NCBI GenBank assembly: GCA_964406155.1
Contig: CAYOQR010000006.1
Location: 62,001 to 126,000 of the forward strand
Direction: 5' to 3'
DNA: 64,000 nucleotides
Origin: Dongia_B sp964406155
GTDB lineage: Bacteria > Pseudomonadota > Alphaproteobacteria > Dongiales > Dongiaceae
The notes under the pieces are model-generated. The model saw nothing but the letters and a program-made list of their open reading frames with translations, was not told the origin of the DNA and searched no databases. The stretch's first letter is position 1. The number at the start of each line of letters is the position of its first letter. Position numbers and translations under genes: made by a program. Shown piece by piece: positions 43,603 through 52,106 of the stretch.

Positions 43603-44761
43603 TATCCTGCCGCCCAGCCTCACCGCGGACGAGATCGCCGCCGTCGAAACCATCCGCCGCCTGGCGACGGACATGCTGGCACCGCAAGCCGCCGCGGTGG
43701 ATGAAGCCGCCAGCTTTCCCAAGGCACAGATCGATGCGCTCGCCGAACTTGGCGTGCTCGGCATGAATCTGCCGGAAGCCTGGGGTGGGCCCGGTCTCTC
43801 CGCCAGCGCACTCGCCGCCAGCGTTGAAGCGATCGCCGGCGCCTGCGCCTCCACCGCCTCGGCGGTGACGGCACATTTCCTCGCCACCGATGCCATCCTG
43901 ATCGGCGGAGACGATGCGATCCGCCAGCGTTATCTGCCACGCGCCGCAGCCGGCGAGCTGCTGGGAGCCTTCGCCCTGACAGAACCGCGTGCCGGCTCCA
44001 ATCCGGCCGATATGCGCTGCCGGGCGACACCGACGGGCGACGGCCATCATCACGGCTATCACCTCAGCGGCGTCAAGCATTTCATCTCCAATGGCGGCGT
44101 TGCCGATTTCATCGTGGTCTTCGCCATCACCGATCCCGTAGCGGGCCATCGCGGCATCAGCGCCTTCGTCGTCGATCGCGACACGCCCGGACTGACCGCC
44201 GGATCACCGGAACGTACGATGGGCCTGAAGGGCGGTCATGTTTTCGAGCTCTCTTTCGACTGCCATATCCCGGCCGCCAACCGGCTCGGTGCCGAGGGAA
44301 CCGGCTTCCGCACGGCGATGAAGGTTCTCGACAATGGGCGCATCGAGGTCGCATCGATGTGTCTCGGCCTCGCGCAATCCGCCCTCGATGCCGCCATTGC
44401 CTGGACCAGGGAGCGCGAAATCGGCGGGCAGAAGCTGGGAGAGTATCAGGGCATCCAGTGGATGATCGCCGATATGGCGACGCAATTGCGCGCCGCCCGC
44501 CTGCTGACCGAGGATGCGGCGCGCAAGCGTGGCAGTGGCGCCCGCTTTTCCATGGAAGCCTCCATGGCCAAGCTCTTCGCCTCGGAAACGGCCGGCCGGG
44601 TCGCCGATCTCGCCCTGCAGATTCATGGCGGCTACGGATTCGTCCGGGATCTGCCTTTGGAGCGCTATGTGCGCGACCTGCGCATCATGCGGATCTATGA
44701 AGGCTCGTCCGAGATTCAGCGCACCATCATCGCCCGCAACCTGATCGGTGCGAACCACTAA
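43595..44761 (+). CDS. acyl-CoA dehydrogenase
   Basis: 388 aa FAD enzyme. FALTEPRAGSNPADMRCRAT is the first family signature. The C-terminal QIHGGYGFVRDLPLERYVRDLRIMRIYEGSSEIQRTIIARNLI carries the second signature and the glutamate base in YEGSSE. It oxidises an acyl-CoA to the 2-enoyl-CoA, probably the ester made by the overlapping CoA-transferase. A strong terminator follows 5 bp after the stop codon. Confidence 0.9.
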   Translation: MTDILPPSLTADEIAAVETIRRLATDMLAPQAAAVDEAASFPKAQIDALAELGVLGMNLPEAWGGPGLSASALAASVEAIAGACASTASAVTAHFLATDAILIGGDDAIRQRYLPRAAAGELLGAFALTEPRAGSNPADMRCRATPTGDGHHHGYHLSGVKHFISNGGVADFIVVFAITDPVAGHRGISAFVVDRDTPGLTAGSPERTMGLKGGHVFELSFDCHIPAANRLGAEGTGFRTAMKVLDNGRIEVASMCLGLAQSALDAAIAWTREREIGGQKLGEYQGIQWMIADMATQLRAARLLTEDAARKRGSGARFSMEASMAKLFASETAGRVADLALQIHGGYGFVRDLPLERYVRDLRIMRIYEGSSEIQRTIIARNLIGANH

Positions 44762-44766
44762 ATAAA

Positions 44767-44792
44767 AAGGGCGGAGCAATTGCTCCGCCCTT
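44767..44792. terminator. bidirectional terminator between convergent genes
   Basis: Perfect 11-bp stem AAGGGCGGAGC/GCTCCGCCCTT with AATT loop (44767-44792). A T-rich run follows on the minus strand (complement of 44761-44768) and a weaker one on the plus strand. Confidence 0.85.
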
Positions 44793-44823
44793 CCGTTTAG
44801 GTTTGGGTTTCCGATCTTATCGA

Positions 44824-46374
44824 TCAGGCGAACCACCACCTTTCGGACGCACGGGCCCCATCCATGCTGAAGTCCGACCCGATCTCGCCGTGCTGCACCT
44901 TGCTGCTGGTCGCGTCGACGAAATTGGCGATAACCGGCGTGATGGCGCCGCCATCCTCGCTGATGATCTGCTGCAGATCGTAATAGATCTGCCGCCGCTT
45001 CGCTTCGTCGAACTCGACGCGGGCCGCGACCAGCATCGAATTGACGCGCTCGTCGTTCATATGCGTCTCATTCCAGCCGGCTTTCATGCCATCCGCGCTG
45101 TACACCAGGGACAGCATCACGTCCTCGTTGACGCGGCCGCTCCAGCGTGCGGCGCAGAACGGCTTCTTGTTCCAGATATCGTTCCAGTAACCGTCCTCCG
45201 GCGTCTTCACCACCTCGATGTCGATGCCGGCCTTGGCAGCCTGCTCGCGATAGAGCACCGAGGCGTCCGTCGCGCCGGCATAAGGAACTTCGGACACATA
45301 GAGCTGGACGGAGAGTTTGTCGTAACCGGCTTTCTTCAGATAGAACTTCGCCTTATCCGGATCGTAGGCCTTCGGCTTGATGTCCGGGTTATGGAACTTA
45401 TAGCTCGGCGTAATGGGCTGGTCGTTGCCGACGGTGGCATAGCCGTTGGCGATCACCTTCACCATCTCCTCGCGGTTGATGGCATATTTGAAGGCCGTCC
45501 GAACGTCTTTATTGTCGAAGGGCTTCGCATCCATCAACGCCGGGAAGGTATAATGTGCCTTGCCCGCCGTGCTGATGACATTGATGCCGGGCTTGCGCTT
45601 CAGCATATTGACCGTCTTGAGATCGACGAAGTTGCAGGCGTCGATTTCGCCGGATACCAGGGCGCTGGTACGCGCGGCGGCGTCCTTGATGCAGATCGTT
45701 TCGACACTGTCGAAATGCGCCCGCCCTTCCTTCCAGTAATTCTTGTTGCGCTTGACAAGCGCTTTGACGCCCGGCTCGAAATGCTCCAGCACATAACCGC
45801 CGGTGCCGATACCCTTGCTGAAATCCGTCGTGCCATCCGGCACCATCGACAGGGTTTCGAGCGTCATCAGGTCCGGCAGGCCGACATTGCCCGATTTCAA
45901 TTCGACTGTGACCTCGAGGTCGCCGGTCGCACGCACATCGACCACCGGCTCAAGCATCGGTGCCGCCGTCGATGGCGTGCCGGGCTTGCGATGCAGATTG
46001 AGCGAATAGACCACATCCGCCGCGGTGAATGGCTTGCCATTGTGGAACTCGACACCCTTCCGCAGCTTGAAGACCCAGGTCTTGGCATCCTTCGAGCCTT
46101 CCCAGCTTTCCGCGAGCTCGGGAATCAGCACACCGCCCGGGCCGATCTCGACCAGGTTATTGCGCAATTGCCGGAACAGATAGAGCTGGCAATAGGTCTG
46201 ATAGAGCGTCGGATCAAGCGAATCCGCCACGGCGAAATCGCCGACTCCCTGTCTGAAATTCCCGCCGCTCTTCGGTGTCGCCGCCCGCGACAGCGACGGC
46301 AGCAAGCCGATCGCCGCCGTTGCGGCCGAACCGATCAGCAATTCCCGGCGTCCAAGTCCTTTAATGAGATCCAT
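44824..46374 (-). CDS. ABC transporter substrate-binding protein, family 5 (peptide/opine type)
   Basis: 516 aa periplasmic receptor (SBP_bac_5). The N-terminus LGRRELLIGSAATAAIGLLPSLSRA is a twin-arginine-like signal with cleavage after SRA near residue 31. Family motif WVFKLRKGVEFHNGKPFTAADVVYSLN. Upstream GGGAGGAAGAG before ATG. It is isolated from any permease; the nearest compatible system is 30532-34037, which lacks a binding protein. A copy of the TTTGTAAATRCATAAA motif lies 61 bp before the start. Confidence 0.88.
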   Translation of the reverse strand: MDLIKGLGRRELLIGSAATAAIGLLPSLSRAATPKSGGNFRQGVGDFAVADSLDPTLYQTYCQLYLFRQLRNNLVEIGPGGVLIPELAESWEGSKDAKTWVFKLRKGVEFHNGKPFTAADVVYSLNLHRKPGTPSTAAPMLEPVVDVRATGDLEVTVELKSGNVGLPDLMTLETLSMVPDGTTDFSKGIGTGGYVLEHFEPGVKALVKRNKNYWKEGRAHFDSVETICIKDAAARTSALVSGEIDACNFVDLKTVNMLKRKPGINVISTAGKAHYTFPALMDAKPFDNKDVRTAFKYAINREEMVKVIANGYATVGNDQPITPSYKFHNPDIKPKAYDPDKAKFYLKKAGYDKLSVQLYVSEVPYAGATDASVLYREQAAKAGIDIEVVKTPEDGYWNDIWNKKPFCAARWSGRVNEDVMLSLVYSADGMKAGWNETHMNDERVNSMLVAARVEFDEAKRRQIYYDLQQIISEDGGAITPVIANFVDATSSKVQHGEIGSDFSMDGARASERWWFA

Positions 46375-46434
46375 CTCTTCCTCCCATGGTCCCTCTTGTT
46401 ATCGTGTTCTGTTGATCGTCCCAAATTCTGACGA

Positions 46435-46450
46435 TTTGTAAATGCATAAA
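46435..46450. promoter_or_regulatory. second copy of the 16-bp motif (candidate HutC operator)
   Basis: TTTGTAAATGCATAAA, 15 of 16 bases identical to 35748-35763, located 61 bp upstream of the family 5 binding-protein gene. It suggests joint control of this receptor and the genes around 35.5 kb. Confidence 0.5.
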
Positions 46451-46638
46451 TGTCCTGCTGGAAAAATACTGTTCTCCTTGTCCTGGCAACGTCAAGAAAT
46501 GCCGATTTCGCAGTGCTCTCTTCCGCAAATCTTGACCAGTTAGGCAGATTATCATTCCGGTCTGCGGATCATCGGCTGAATTGAAGTTCAGCGCATATTG
46601 TTCAGACCAGAAAGACGATGCGTCATGGCAGCACTTTC

Positions 46639-47778
46639 TTATAAGTCGAGCTCTATTTCCCCTACCGGTTTGCAGATGCAGAGCAGGATCTGTCCACTTT
46701 CCGGTGGATCGAGCGGTTCATCGGTATAGCTGACTTCCCCCGATATCAGAGCTGTGGTGCAACTGCCACAAATACCCGCACGGCAACTGAATGTGGGACT
46801 GAGATCCTGCGTTTCGGCAAACGCGAGCAGATTCTGCGCCGCCTCATCCCAAATCCCCTGGCGCCCTGAACGGGTGAAGGTAACTGTGGCAACACCCGCA
46901 GCAGGAGGCACGGTATTCGCCATCTCAGCGGAATCACCGGCAGCGATCGGCGAGGAAGCCGATGTTCCGGTGGCTGCCTTCGCTTCCAGGACGGTGGCCG
47001 GGCCGAAGAATTCATAAGCGATTCGCGAGGATGCCACGCCGAGATCCCGCAACAAGGCATAGATCGCCGTCATGAAGGGCGGCGGGCCGCAAAGGTAGAA
47101 TTCATAGTCGTCGATTGCCAGCAGTTGCTGCAACAAAGCGCGGGAGATCAGGCCCTCGCTGTCGAAGCAATCTCGCTTTCGGTCATCTTCACCCGGCTGG
47201 CGATAGATGAAATGGGTATGGATGCCAGGGCGGCGCGTGGCCAGTTGCCTGACTTCATCGCCCAGCGCATGGACACGGCCATTCTCACAGGCATGAATGA
47301 AGAAAACCCGCCGCTCTCCACCCTTACTGAGGTGGTGCAGCATGCTGACCATCGGCGTCAATCCCACGCCGCCGCTCAACAAAACGACAGGGCGGGAACT
47401 GTCCGTATCGAGAAAGAAGTCGCCACGCGGCGGCGCGACCTGGATCACGTCGCCGGTGGCGACGCTATCATGCAGATAACAGGAGCCACGGCCCTGCGGC
47501 AATCCGGCGGCCGGTGCCGCTTCGCGCTTGACGCTGATGCGGTAATAGCCGTCGCCGACTCCATTGGAGAGACTATAGGTGCGCAGGATGGATTGGTTCT
47601 CTGGCCCCACAGGCAGACGGAAGGTCAGGAACTGGCCCGGTTTGAATGGAGCAAGCGGCAAGCCGTCCACGGGTTCCAGATAGAAGGAGGTGATGATCTC
47701 GCTCTCGACGACGCGCTTGGCCACACGGAAGGGGCGGAAGCCCGTCGCCTGCTCTGTCACGCCCTGCCCCTGGTCCAT
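46639..47778 (-). CDS. ferredoxin-NAD(P)H reductase with C-terminal [2Fe-2S] domain
   Basis: 379 aa electron-transfer protein. FAD domain with RTYSLS (residue ~65), NAD(P) domain with VVLLSGGVGLTPMVSML and YLCGPPPFM, and C-terminal plant-type ferredoxin SCRAGICGSCTTALISGEV plus the last cysteine in LLCICKPVGE. This is the architecture of reductases for Rieske oxygenases such as GbcB, Stc and carnitine types. The linker (residues ~265-300) is low in complexity. It probably feeds the oxygenase at 49683 and perhaps that at 39147. A TAGACATG operator-like site lies upstream. Confidence 0.88.
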   Translation of the reverse strand: MDQGQGVTEQATGFRPFRVAKRVVESEIITSFYLEPVDGLPLAPFKPGQFLTFRLPVGPENQSILRTYSLSNGVGDGYYRISVKREAAPAAGLPQGRGSCYLHDSVATGDVIQVAPPRGDFFLDTDSSRPVVLLSGGVGLTPMVSMLHHLSKGGERRVFFIHACENGRVHALGDEVRQLATRRPGIHTHFIYRQPGEDDRKRDCFDSEGLISRALLQQLLAIDDYEFYLCGPPPFMTAIYALLRDLGVASSRIAYEFFGPATVLEAKAATGTSASSPIAAGDSAEMANTVPPAAGVATVTFTRSGRQGIWDEAAQNLLAFAETQDLSPTFSCRAGICGSCTTALISGEVSYTDEPLDPPESGQILLCICKPVGEIELDL

Positions 47779-47839
47779 CCGCCACCCCGATCCCTTGCGG
47801 CTGAAATTGCCACCTTATTGTCTGTATATAATCATCTTG

Positions 47840-47851
47840 ATGTTAGACATG
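47840..47851. promoter_or_regulatory. operator-like half-palindrome upstream of the reductase gene
   Basis: ATGTTAGACATG, one base short of the ATGTCTAGACAT palindrome at 48735-48746. It shares the octamer TAGACATG with both sites at 48.7 kb and is 62 bp upstream of the reductase start. It probably binds the GntR protein encoded next door. Confidence 0.45.
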
Positions 47852-47912
47852 CTCTGACGCCGACTGCAATAGATCAATGGAACAAATTTTCTATTTGTAT
47901 GGTCAATATTTC

Positions 47913-48650
47913 CTATATCGGCGGCAATGCTGCGGCAAGATGCGGCAACTGCCCTGACACACCGCGAAAACGATACCGGCTGCTTGGTGCCGTGATCCTG
48001 GCAACCGAAACGACGATATTCAGCGACCAGGTTCGCCGCCGCAGCACGATGCAGGGCTCGCCAACCTTGACCTGAAGCAGTCGTGCAATCTCGGTTGAAG
48101 GCCGTTCCGCCTCGAAGATCTGCTCCGCCGCCTGCAGCGGCCCCAGCGACATCAGATAGTCATAGGGCGTGACGCGGGTGAAATCCTGCGCGAGGTATTC
48201 CGGCGCGAAAGCCAGATTCACATAACGGTCCTCGAATTGCACCGGCACACCATCGGCGCAATGAACCAGGCCGGAATGCGCATATTTCCGATCCCGCGAA
48301 AGTCCCATCAATGCCTGCAACGAGGGCTCGACCGCCTTCGCCAAGGTGATCACGCGACAGGTATAGAGTTGCCCGGCTTGCCGAATGGCATCGGCGATAT
48401 TGCTGATCTCGAACAGGGCGGATTCGGTTTTCCTGACCGTGACGAAAGAGCCGACACCTTGAACGCGGGTGATGACGCCGCCCTGCTCTAATTCCTTCAG
48501 GGCGCGAGAAACCGTCATCCGCGACACCGCAAATTCCTTGACCAGGCTGAGTTCGGAAGGAATCCGCTGTCCCGGCTTCAGGCTGCCGGCCAGGATCTGG
48601 TCCGTTATATAGGCTTTCAGCCGTTGATACTGCGGTATCGTCTCGTTCAT
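47913..48650 (-). CDS. GntR/UTRA (HutC-subfamily) regulator
   Basis: 245 aa from ATG 48650, which has GGAGGGG upstream; a longer frame starts at 48692. N-terminal GntR winged helix (QYQRLKAYITDQILAGSLKPGQRIPSELSLVKEFAVSRMTVSRALKELEQGG) and C-terminal UTRA domain (QFEDRYVNLAFAPEYL, ILRRRTWS). Divergent from the PhyH-type dioxygenase gene, with a palindrome at 48733-48748 that fits the HutC-subfamily consensus GTMTAKAC exactly at its core. Confidence 0.87.
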   Translation of the reverse strand: MNETIPQYQRLKAYITDQILAGSLKPGQRIPSELSLVKEFAVSRMTVSRALKELEQGGVITRVQGVGSFVTVRKTESALFEISNIADAIRQAGQLYTCRVITLAKAVEPSLQALMGLSRDRKYAHSGLVHCADGVPVQFEDRYVNLAFAPEYLAQDFTRVTPYDYLMSLGPLQAAEQIFEAERPSTEIARLLQVKVGEPCIVLRRRTWSLNIVVSVARITAPSSRYRFRGVSGQLPHLAAALPPI

Positions 48651-48705
48651 CCGTCCGCCCCTCCATCCCTGCGCCCCGGGGTTTAATAGCACGAATTCAT
48701 GTCAT

Positions 48706-48717
48706 TGTTTAGACATG
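48706..48717. promoter_or_regulatory. second GntR operator half-site
   Basis: TGTTTAGACATG matches seven of eight bases of GTMTAKAC and shares TAGACATG with the main site 30 bp to the right, close to three helical turns. Confidence 0.45.
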
Positions 48718-48724
48718 ACCGGTG

Positions 48725-48754
48725 TTGACATGACATGTCTAGACATGTTTTCAT
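48725..48754 (+). promoter_or_regulatory. promoter with embedded GntR operator for the PhyH gene
   Basis: TTGACA (48725-48730) is a perfect -35; a weak -10 TTTCAT (48749-48754) follows after 18 bp. The spacer is almost entirely filled by the perfect 16-bp palindrome ACATGTCTAGACATGT (48733-48748). A bound repressor would therefore exclude RNA polymerase. Confidence 0.65.
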
Positions 48755-48790
48755 GCTGTAAATGGAAACATGTCCAATGGGAGGAGTGCA

Positions 48791-49603
48791 GTGAGCTCAT
48801 CGACACCGACCCTGCCGACACCGGAAATGGTCGAACAATTCGCCGCCGACGGTGCCATTGTCCTGCGAGGCGCCTTCAAGGATTGGGTTGAACCTCTGCG
48901 TGCCGGCACGGCGAAAATCATGGCGGACCCCAGCCCGCTTGAACGCTCGTATCAGCCGAAAGATGGCTCGGCTCCCTTCTTCCAGGATCTCTGCAACTGG
49001 CAGCGCATCGACGAATTTCGCGCTTTCGTTCACAAGTCGCCCGCAGCGGAAATTGCCGCACGGCTGATGCGCTCCTCGACCGCCCGATTCTTCCATGATC
49101 ATGTCCTGGTCAAGGAACCTGGTACGTCGATCGTGACACCGTGGCATCAAGACCTGCCTTATTACTGTGTCGGCGGTACCCAGAGCGTGAGCCTCTGGAT
49201 TCCGCTGGACCCGGTTGCGCGGGGGAACACACTGGAATGCGTTGCCGGATCGCATCTCTGGGGCCGGACGTACCGCCCGCAGCGCTTCGATGGCACCAAT
49301 CTCTATGACGGCGACAGCTCGACGCCGATGCCCGATATCGACGCCGATCGCAGCGCCTATCGCATCCTCGGCTGGGCGGTCGAGCCCGGCGATGCCGTTG
49401 CTTTCAATTTCGGCACCGCTCATGGCGCGCCCGCCAATACATCGCCGGTCACGCGCCGGCGCGTTTTCTCCGCCCGCTGGGTCGGCGACGACGCGGTCTT
49501 CGTCGATCGCCACGGCAAGGGCTCGCCACCGATGCGGCATCTCACCTTGAAGACCGGTGACAAGCTCGACGTCCCCGATTTCCCACTGGTCTACGGCGCC
49601 TGA
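48791..49603 (+). CDS. phytanoyl-CoA dioxygenase (PhyH) family protein
   Basis: 270 aa Fe(II)/2-oxoglutarate dioxygenase. The facial triad is H and D in TPWHQDLPYYCVGG and the distal H in FNFGTAHGAPAN, followed by the 2-oxoglutarate arginine region TRRRVFSARW. GTG 48791 has GGAGGAG 4-6 nt upstream and is a better start than ATG 48770, which lacks one. It hydroxylates an unknown small molecule; the neighbouring Rieske oxygenase and reductase suggest stepwise oxidative demethylation. A terminator follows. Confidence 0.85.
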   Translation: MSSSTPTLPTPEMVEQFAADGAIVLRGAFKDWVEPLRAGTAKIMADPSPLERSYQPKDGSAPFFQDLCNWQRIDEFRAFVHKSPAAEIAARLMRSSTARFFHDHVLVKEPGTSIVTPWHQDLPYYCVGGTQSVSLWIPLDPVARGNTLECVAGSHLWGRTYRPQRFDGTNLYDGDSSTPMPDIDADRSAYRILGWAVEPGDAVAFNFGTAHGAPANTSPVTRRRVFSARWVGDDAVFVDRHGKGSPPMRHLTLKTGDKLDVPDFPLVYGA

Positions 49604-49639
49604 ATCAGACCCGGCCGATACCGCACCTGCCTGACTGAA

Positions 49640-49676
49640 GGGCGCCGCCTCGCTCCAAGGCGGCGCCCATTTTATT
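49640..49676 (+). terminator. intrinsic terminator after the PhyH gene
   Basis: Eleven-bp stem GGGCGCCGCCT/AGGCGGCGCCC (49640-49650 with 49658-49668), 7-nt loop, then ATTTTATT. It separates the dioxygenase from the convergent Rieske oxygenase. Confidence 0.85.
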
Positions 49677-49682
49677 GCGGCA

Positions 49683-50828
49683 TCAAGCGACCGGGACGCC
49701 AGCCAGTCGCCGCCCCATATACTGGTAGAAATCCCAGACAGTCCCCATCAGATCGTCATGCCCCATTGCCGTACGCTGCGTGAAATGCGATCGCATGCCG
49801 ATCTGCATGCGCTCCAGCTTTTCCTGGTCTTCAGCGTTATATCCGCGCGCGAGATCGACCCAGTTCGCCGCCAAATCCGCAGACGGATTTCGCTCCTGGC
49901 CGGCAATGCCCCAACGCGTCACCAGGTGATCGACGCCATCAGGCCGGATGCACATATAGACCGCCATATGTGGGGCCAGACCCATGACAAAGGATGGATA
50001 GACCCAGACCATCTGCGAACAGCGCCGCTCGCTTTCGGTGAGATCCGGATGATACTTGCCCCGATCCGGAAACTTCGGATCGAAATGCGCTTCGTATCCG
50101 GTGAACAGATCCCCGCCGGGAAATTTACGGCAGAGCGAGGTCGGCGTGATCGGATGCAGCGTCTTCGGATGGGTATAGGACAGGTGATACCCTTCCATGA
50201 AGTTCTCGGCGAGGCATTTCCAGTTGGTCGCCCATTTCTCCTCCTGGCTCGCCACCAGGTGCATGTCACCCAGATGATAATTGCCGATGCGCATCTCGAG
50301 TTCATCAAGGTGTCCCCGCAAAGACGGGGCCTTGCCTTCAAGATTGACGAAGATGAAACCCTGCCAGATCTCGACGGGGAATTCCGGCAGCCGGCAGGAG
50401 CCGGCATCGAAACCCGTCACCCCATCCATGTTGGGCGCTCGCTGCAAGCGGCCATCGAGACCATAGGTCCAGGCATGATAGCCACAGGTGAAGCGACGGC
50501 TGGTGGCATTGCCGGCCCCTTGCGCCAACAACAGGTTTCGATGCCGGCACACATTCGACAGGACATGCACTTGCCTGTCCTCACCGCGCAGCACGAGCAA
50601 GGGTTCATCCACGAGATCACTGGTGAAATAGTCGCCAATTTGCGGGATTTCGTCCGCGCGCCCCAGGCACACCCATTCGCGCCGGAAGATTTCGCGCTTT
50701 TCCACCTCGAGAAAATCAGCCGAGGTATAGAAAGATGCAGGCATGGTGAGGCGCGGCTGACCCGGTTTCTCCGCCATATCGCCCAACATGTTCCGCAATT
50801 CCTGTGATGTCGAACGCCACTCGGCCAT
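49683..50828 (-). CDS. Rieske oxygenase, GbcA/Stc2-like (amine N-demethylase type)
   Basis: 381 aa, ring-hydroxylating alpha-subunit fold. Rieske ligands lie in NVCRHRNLLLAQG (C-x-H) and FTCGYHAWTYG (C-x2-H). The mononuclear iron site is ENFMEGYHLSYTH (two histidines) with a later aspartate expected near the C-terminus. Close relatives of this shape demethylate glycine betaine or proline betaine, others act on choline or carnitine. GGAGAGGGG precedes ATG. The reductase at 46639 is a plausible partner. Divergent from a GntR/FCD gene, with paired palindromes between. Confidence 0.85.
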   Translation of the reverse strand: MAEWRSTSQELRNMLGDMAEKPGQPRLTMPASFYTSADFLEVEKREIFRREWVCLGRADEIPQIGDYFTSDLVDEPLLVLRGEDRQVHVLSNVCRHRNLLLAQGAGNATSRRFTCGYHAWTYGLDGRLQRAPNMDGVTGFDAGSCRLPEFPVEIWQGFIFVNLEGKAPSLRGHLDELEMRIGNYHLGDMHLVASQEEKWATNWKCLAENFMEGYHLSYTHPKTLHPITPTSLCRKFPGGDLFTGYEAHFDPKFPDRGKYHPDLTESERRCSQMVWVYPSFVMGLAPHMAVYMCIRPDGVDHLVTRWGIAGQERNPSADLAANWVDLARGYNAEDQEKLERMQIGMRSHFTQRTAMGHDDLMGTVWDFYQYMGRRLAGVPVA

Positions 50829-50870
50829 ATCCCCTCTCCAGCAAAGCGCCTTTCGACAAGATTGGCAAAT

Positions 50871-50882
50871 CTGTGATCACAG
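50871..50882. promoter_or_regulatory. palindromic operator, Rieske-proximal
   Basis: CTGTGATCACAG, a perfect 12-bp palindrome 43 bp before the Rieske oxygenase start. It shares the core TGTGATCACA with the site at 50943-50956. It is not a CRP site because the N6 spacer between TGTGA and TCACA is missing. Confidence 0.65.
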
Positions 50883-50942
50883 TTCAATAGCCAAATGAGT
50901 AATGATTGTCGATAAAGCTATTAACACTCCATTCATTCAGTT

Positions 50943-50956
50943 ATTGTGATCACAAT
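50943..50956. promoter_or_regulatory. palindromic operator, gntR-proximal
   Basis: ATTGTGATCACAAT, a perfect 14-bp palindrome with the same core, centred 73 bp (about seven helical turns) from the first site. Two in-phase sites invite looping by the FCD-type regulator encoded at 51062. Confidence 0.65.
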
Positions 50957-51061
50957 CTGTGGTAGATTGGATATATGAAGTGGGCGGGCGGCCTCGCCCC
51001 GAATGGGGAGAAAGGTTGCCGCGGCACATTGAGCCCGACTGCCTTTTGCGAGATTGCAACG

Positions 51062-51757
51062 ATGACGATGACTTTGCCGACTGGCCCGGCGCTGCCCACA
51101 AGCACGAACAGACCGCTCAATGATCAAGTGCATCAACAACTGCGCTGGCGCCTGACATGCGGGCATTATCGCCCCGGTCAGGCCTTGTCGATCCGCTCGC
51201 TCACCGAGGAATTTGGCACCAGCATGATGCCGATCCGCGAAGCGCTGAAGCGACTGGCCGCTGAACGCGCCCTGGAGGTCACACCCAACCGCGCGTTTCG
51301 TGTGCCACGGCTCGACACGGACCGCATCGTCGGCCTGTTCGCCATCCGCAAGACCCTTGAATCGATGGCGACGCGCCTGGCGGCCACCCATCTTAACAAG
51401 CGGCAGATTGCAGCCTTGGCGCAAGCCGAATGGGCCATGCGAGACGCCATCGCTCGAAATGACCCGACCGCCTATTTCGTTGCCAATTACACCTTTCATT
51501 TCACGATCTATTCCGCTTCCGCGAATGACGATCTGGTCGCACTCATCGAAGGCATCTGGGTGTTGACCGGCCCGGGCCTCGCCAGCACGATCGAGGCAAA
51601 GGGCTTTACCGAGGAATGGAAGCTCTTCCATATCGATGCGGTCAATGCATTCCGCGCCGCGAATGTCGATGCCGCCTGCGCTGCAATCGAAACGGATATC
51701 GAATGGGCGATGCGCCATTTCCTTGCTCAAGCTGCCCAGAGCCAAGCACAGGGTTAA
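51062..51757 (+). CDS. GntR-family regulator, FCD (FadR-like) subgroup
   Basis: 231 aa. N-terminal winged helix (LNDQVHQQLRWRLTCGHYRPGQALSIRSLTEEFGTSMMPIREALKRL) and C-terminal FCD ligand domain (FAIRKTLESMATRLAA, YHFTIY-like FHFTIYSAS, HIDAVNAFRAANVDAA with metal-site histidines). Start uncertain: ATG 51062 gives the family-like N-terminus but has a weak ribosome site; an ATG at 50975 is in the same frame. It probably controls the divergent Rieske oxygenase and itself through the TGTGATCACA palindromes. Confidence 0.85.
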   Translation: MTMTLPTGPALPTSTNRPLNDQVHQQLRWRLTCGHYRPGQALSIRSLTEEFGTSMMPIREALKRLAAERALEVTPNRAFRVPRLDTDRIVGLFAIRKTLESMATRLAATHLNKRQIAALAQAEWAMRDAIARNDPTAYFVANYTFHFTIYSASANDDLVALIEGIWVLTGPGLASTIEAKGFTEEWKLFHIDAVNAFRAANVDAACAAIETDIEWAMRHFLAQAAQSQAQG

Positions 51758-52106
51758 CCGGAAAAGTAACCGATGCCGGTCAGATATCGCCGCCGGAGCC
51801 CGTGACTTTCTCGAAGCCATCGTCAAAGAGCGGCAACCGGCCCTTTCCGGAACTGGCCGATAAATCTTCGCATCGGCCAGCACCGAGCGGGGAACACAAG
51901 CCCCGCAAACGCCGTCCTCCCGGATGTTGTCCGGCAGCAGACCAGCTTCTCGCGGGTCATCAAAGCCAATATCCTCATGCCTACGGGGAAATTGGACCGA
52001 TACACTTCAACATTCCTGGCACTATTCACCGGACCATTCCGCACTTCTAATGGGCCATCTGCAGCGTCTCCGACAAGGGGGCGGCTAACCCGGATTGGAG
52101 GGCGTC
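51758..52106. other. intergenic region without a recognisable gene
   Basis: About 350 bases between the FCD regulator and the cupin gene. Short frames are present on both strands without ribosome sites or recognisable domains; no clear terminator or palindrome is visible. Confidence 0.45.

Noticed and set aside
44803..46431. 542-codon plus-strand frame opposite the family 5 binding protein
   Set aside because: Shadow frame; the minus-strand gene has a Tat signal, family motif and ribosome site.
50871..50956. CRP-type sites
   Set aside because: TGTGA and TCACA are directly joined without the required six-base spacer.
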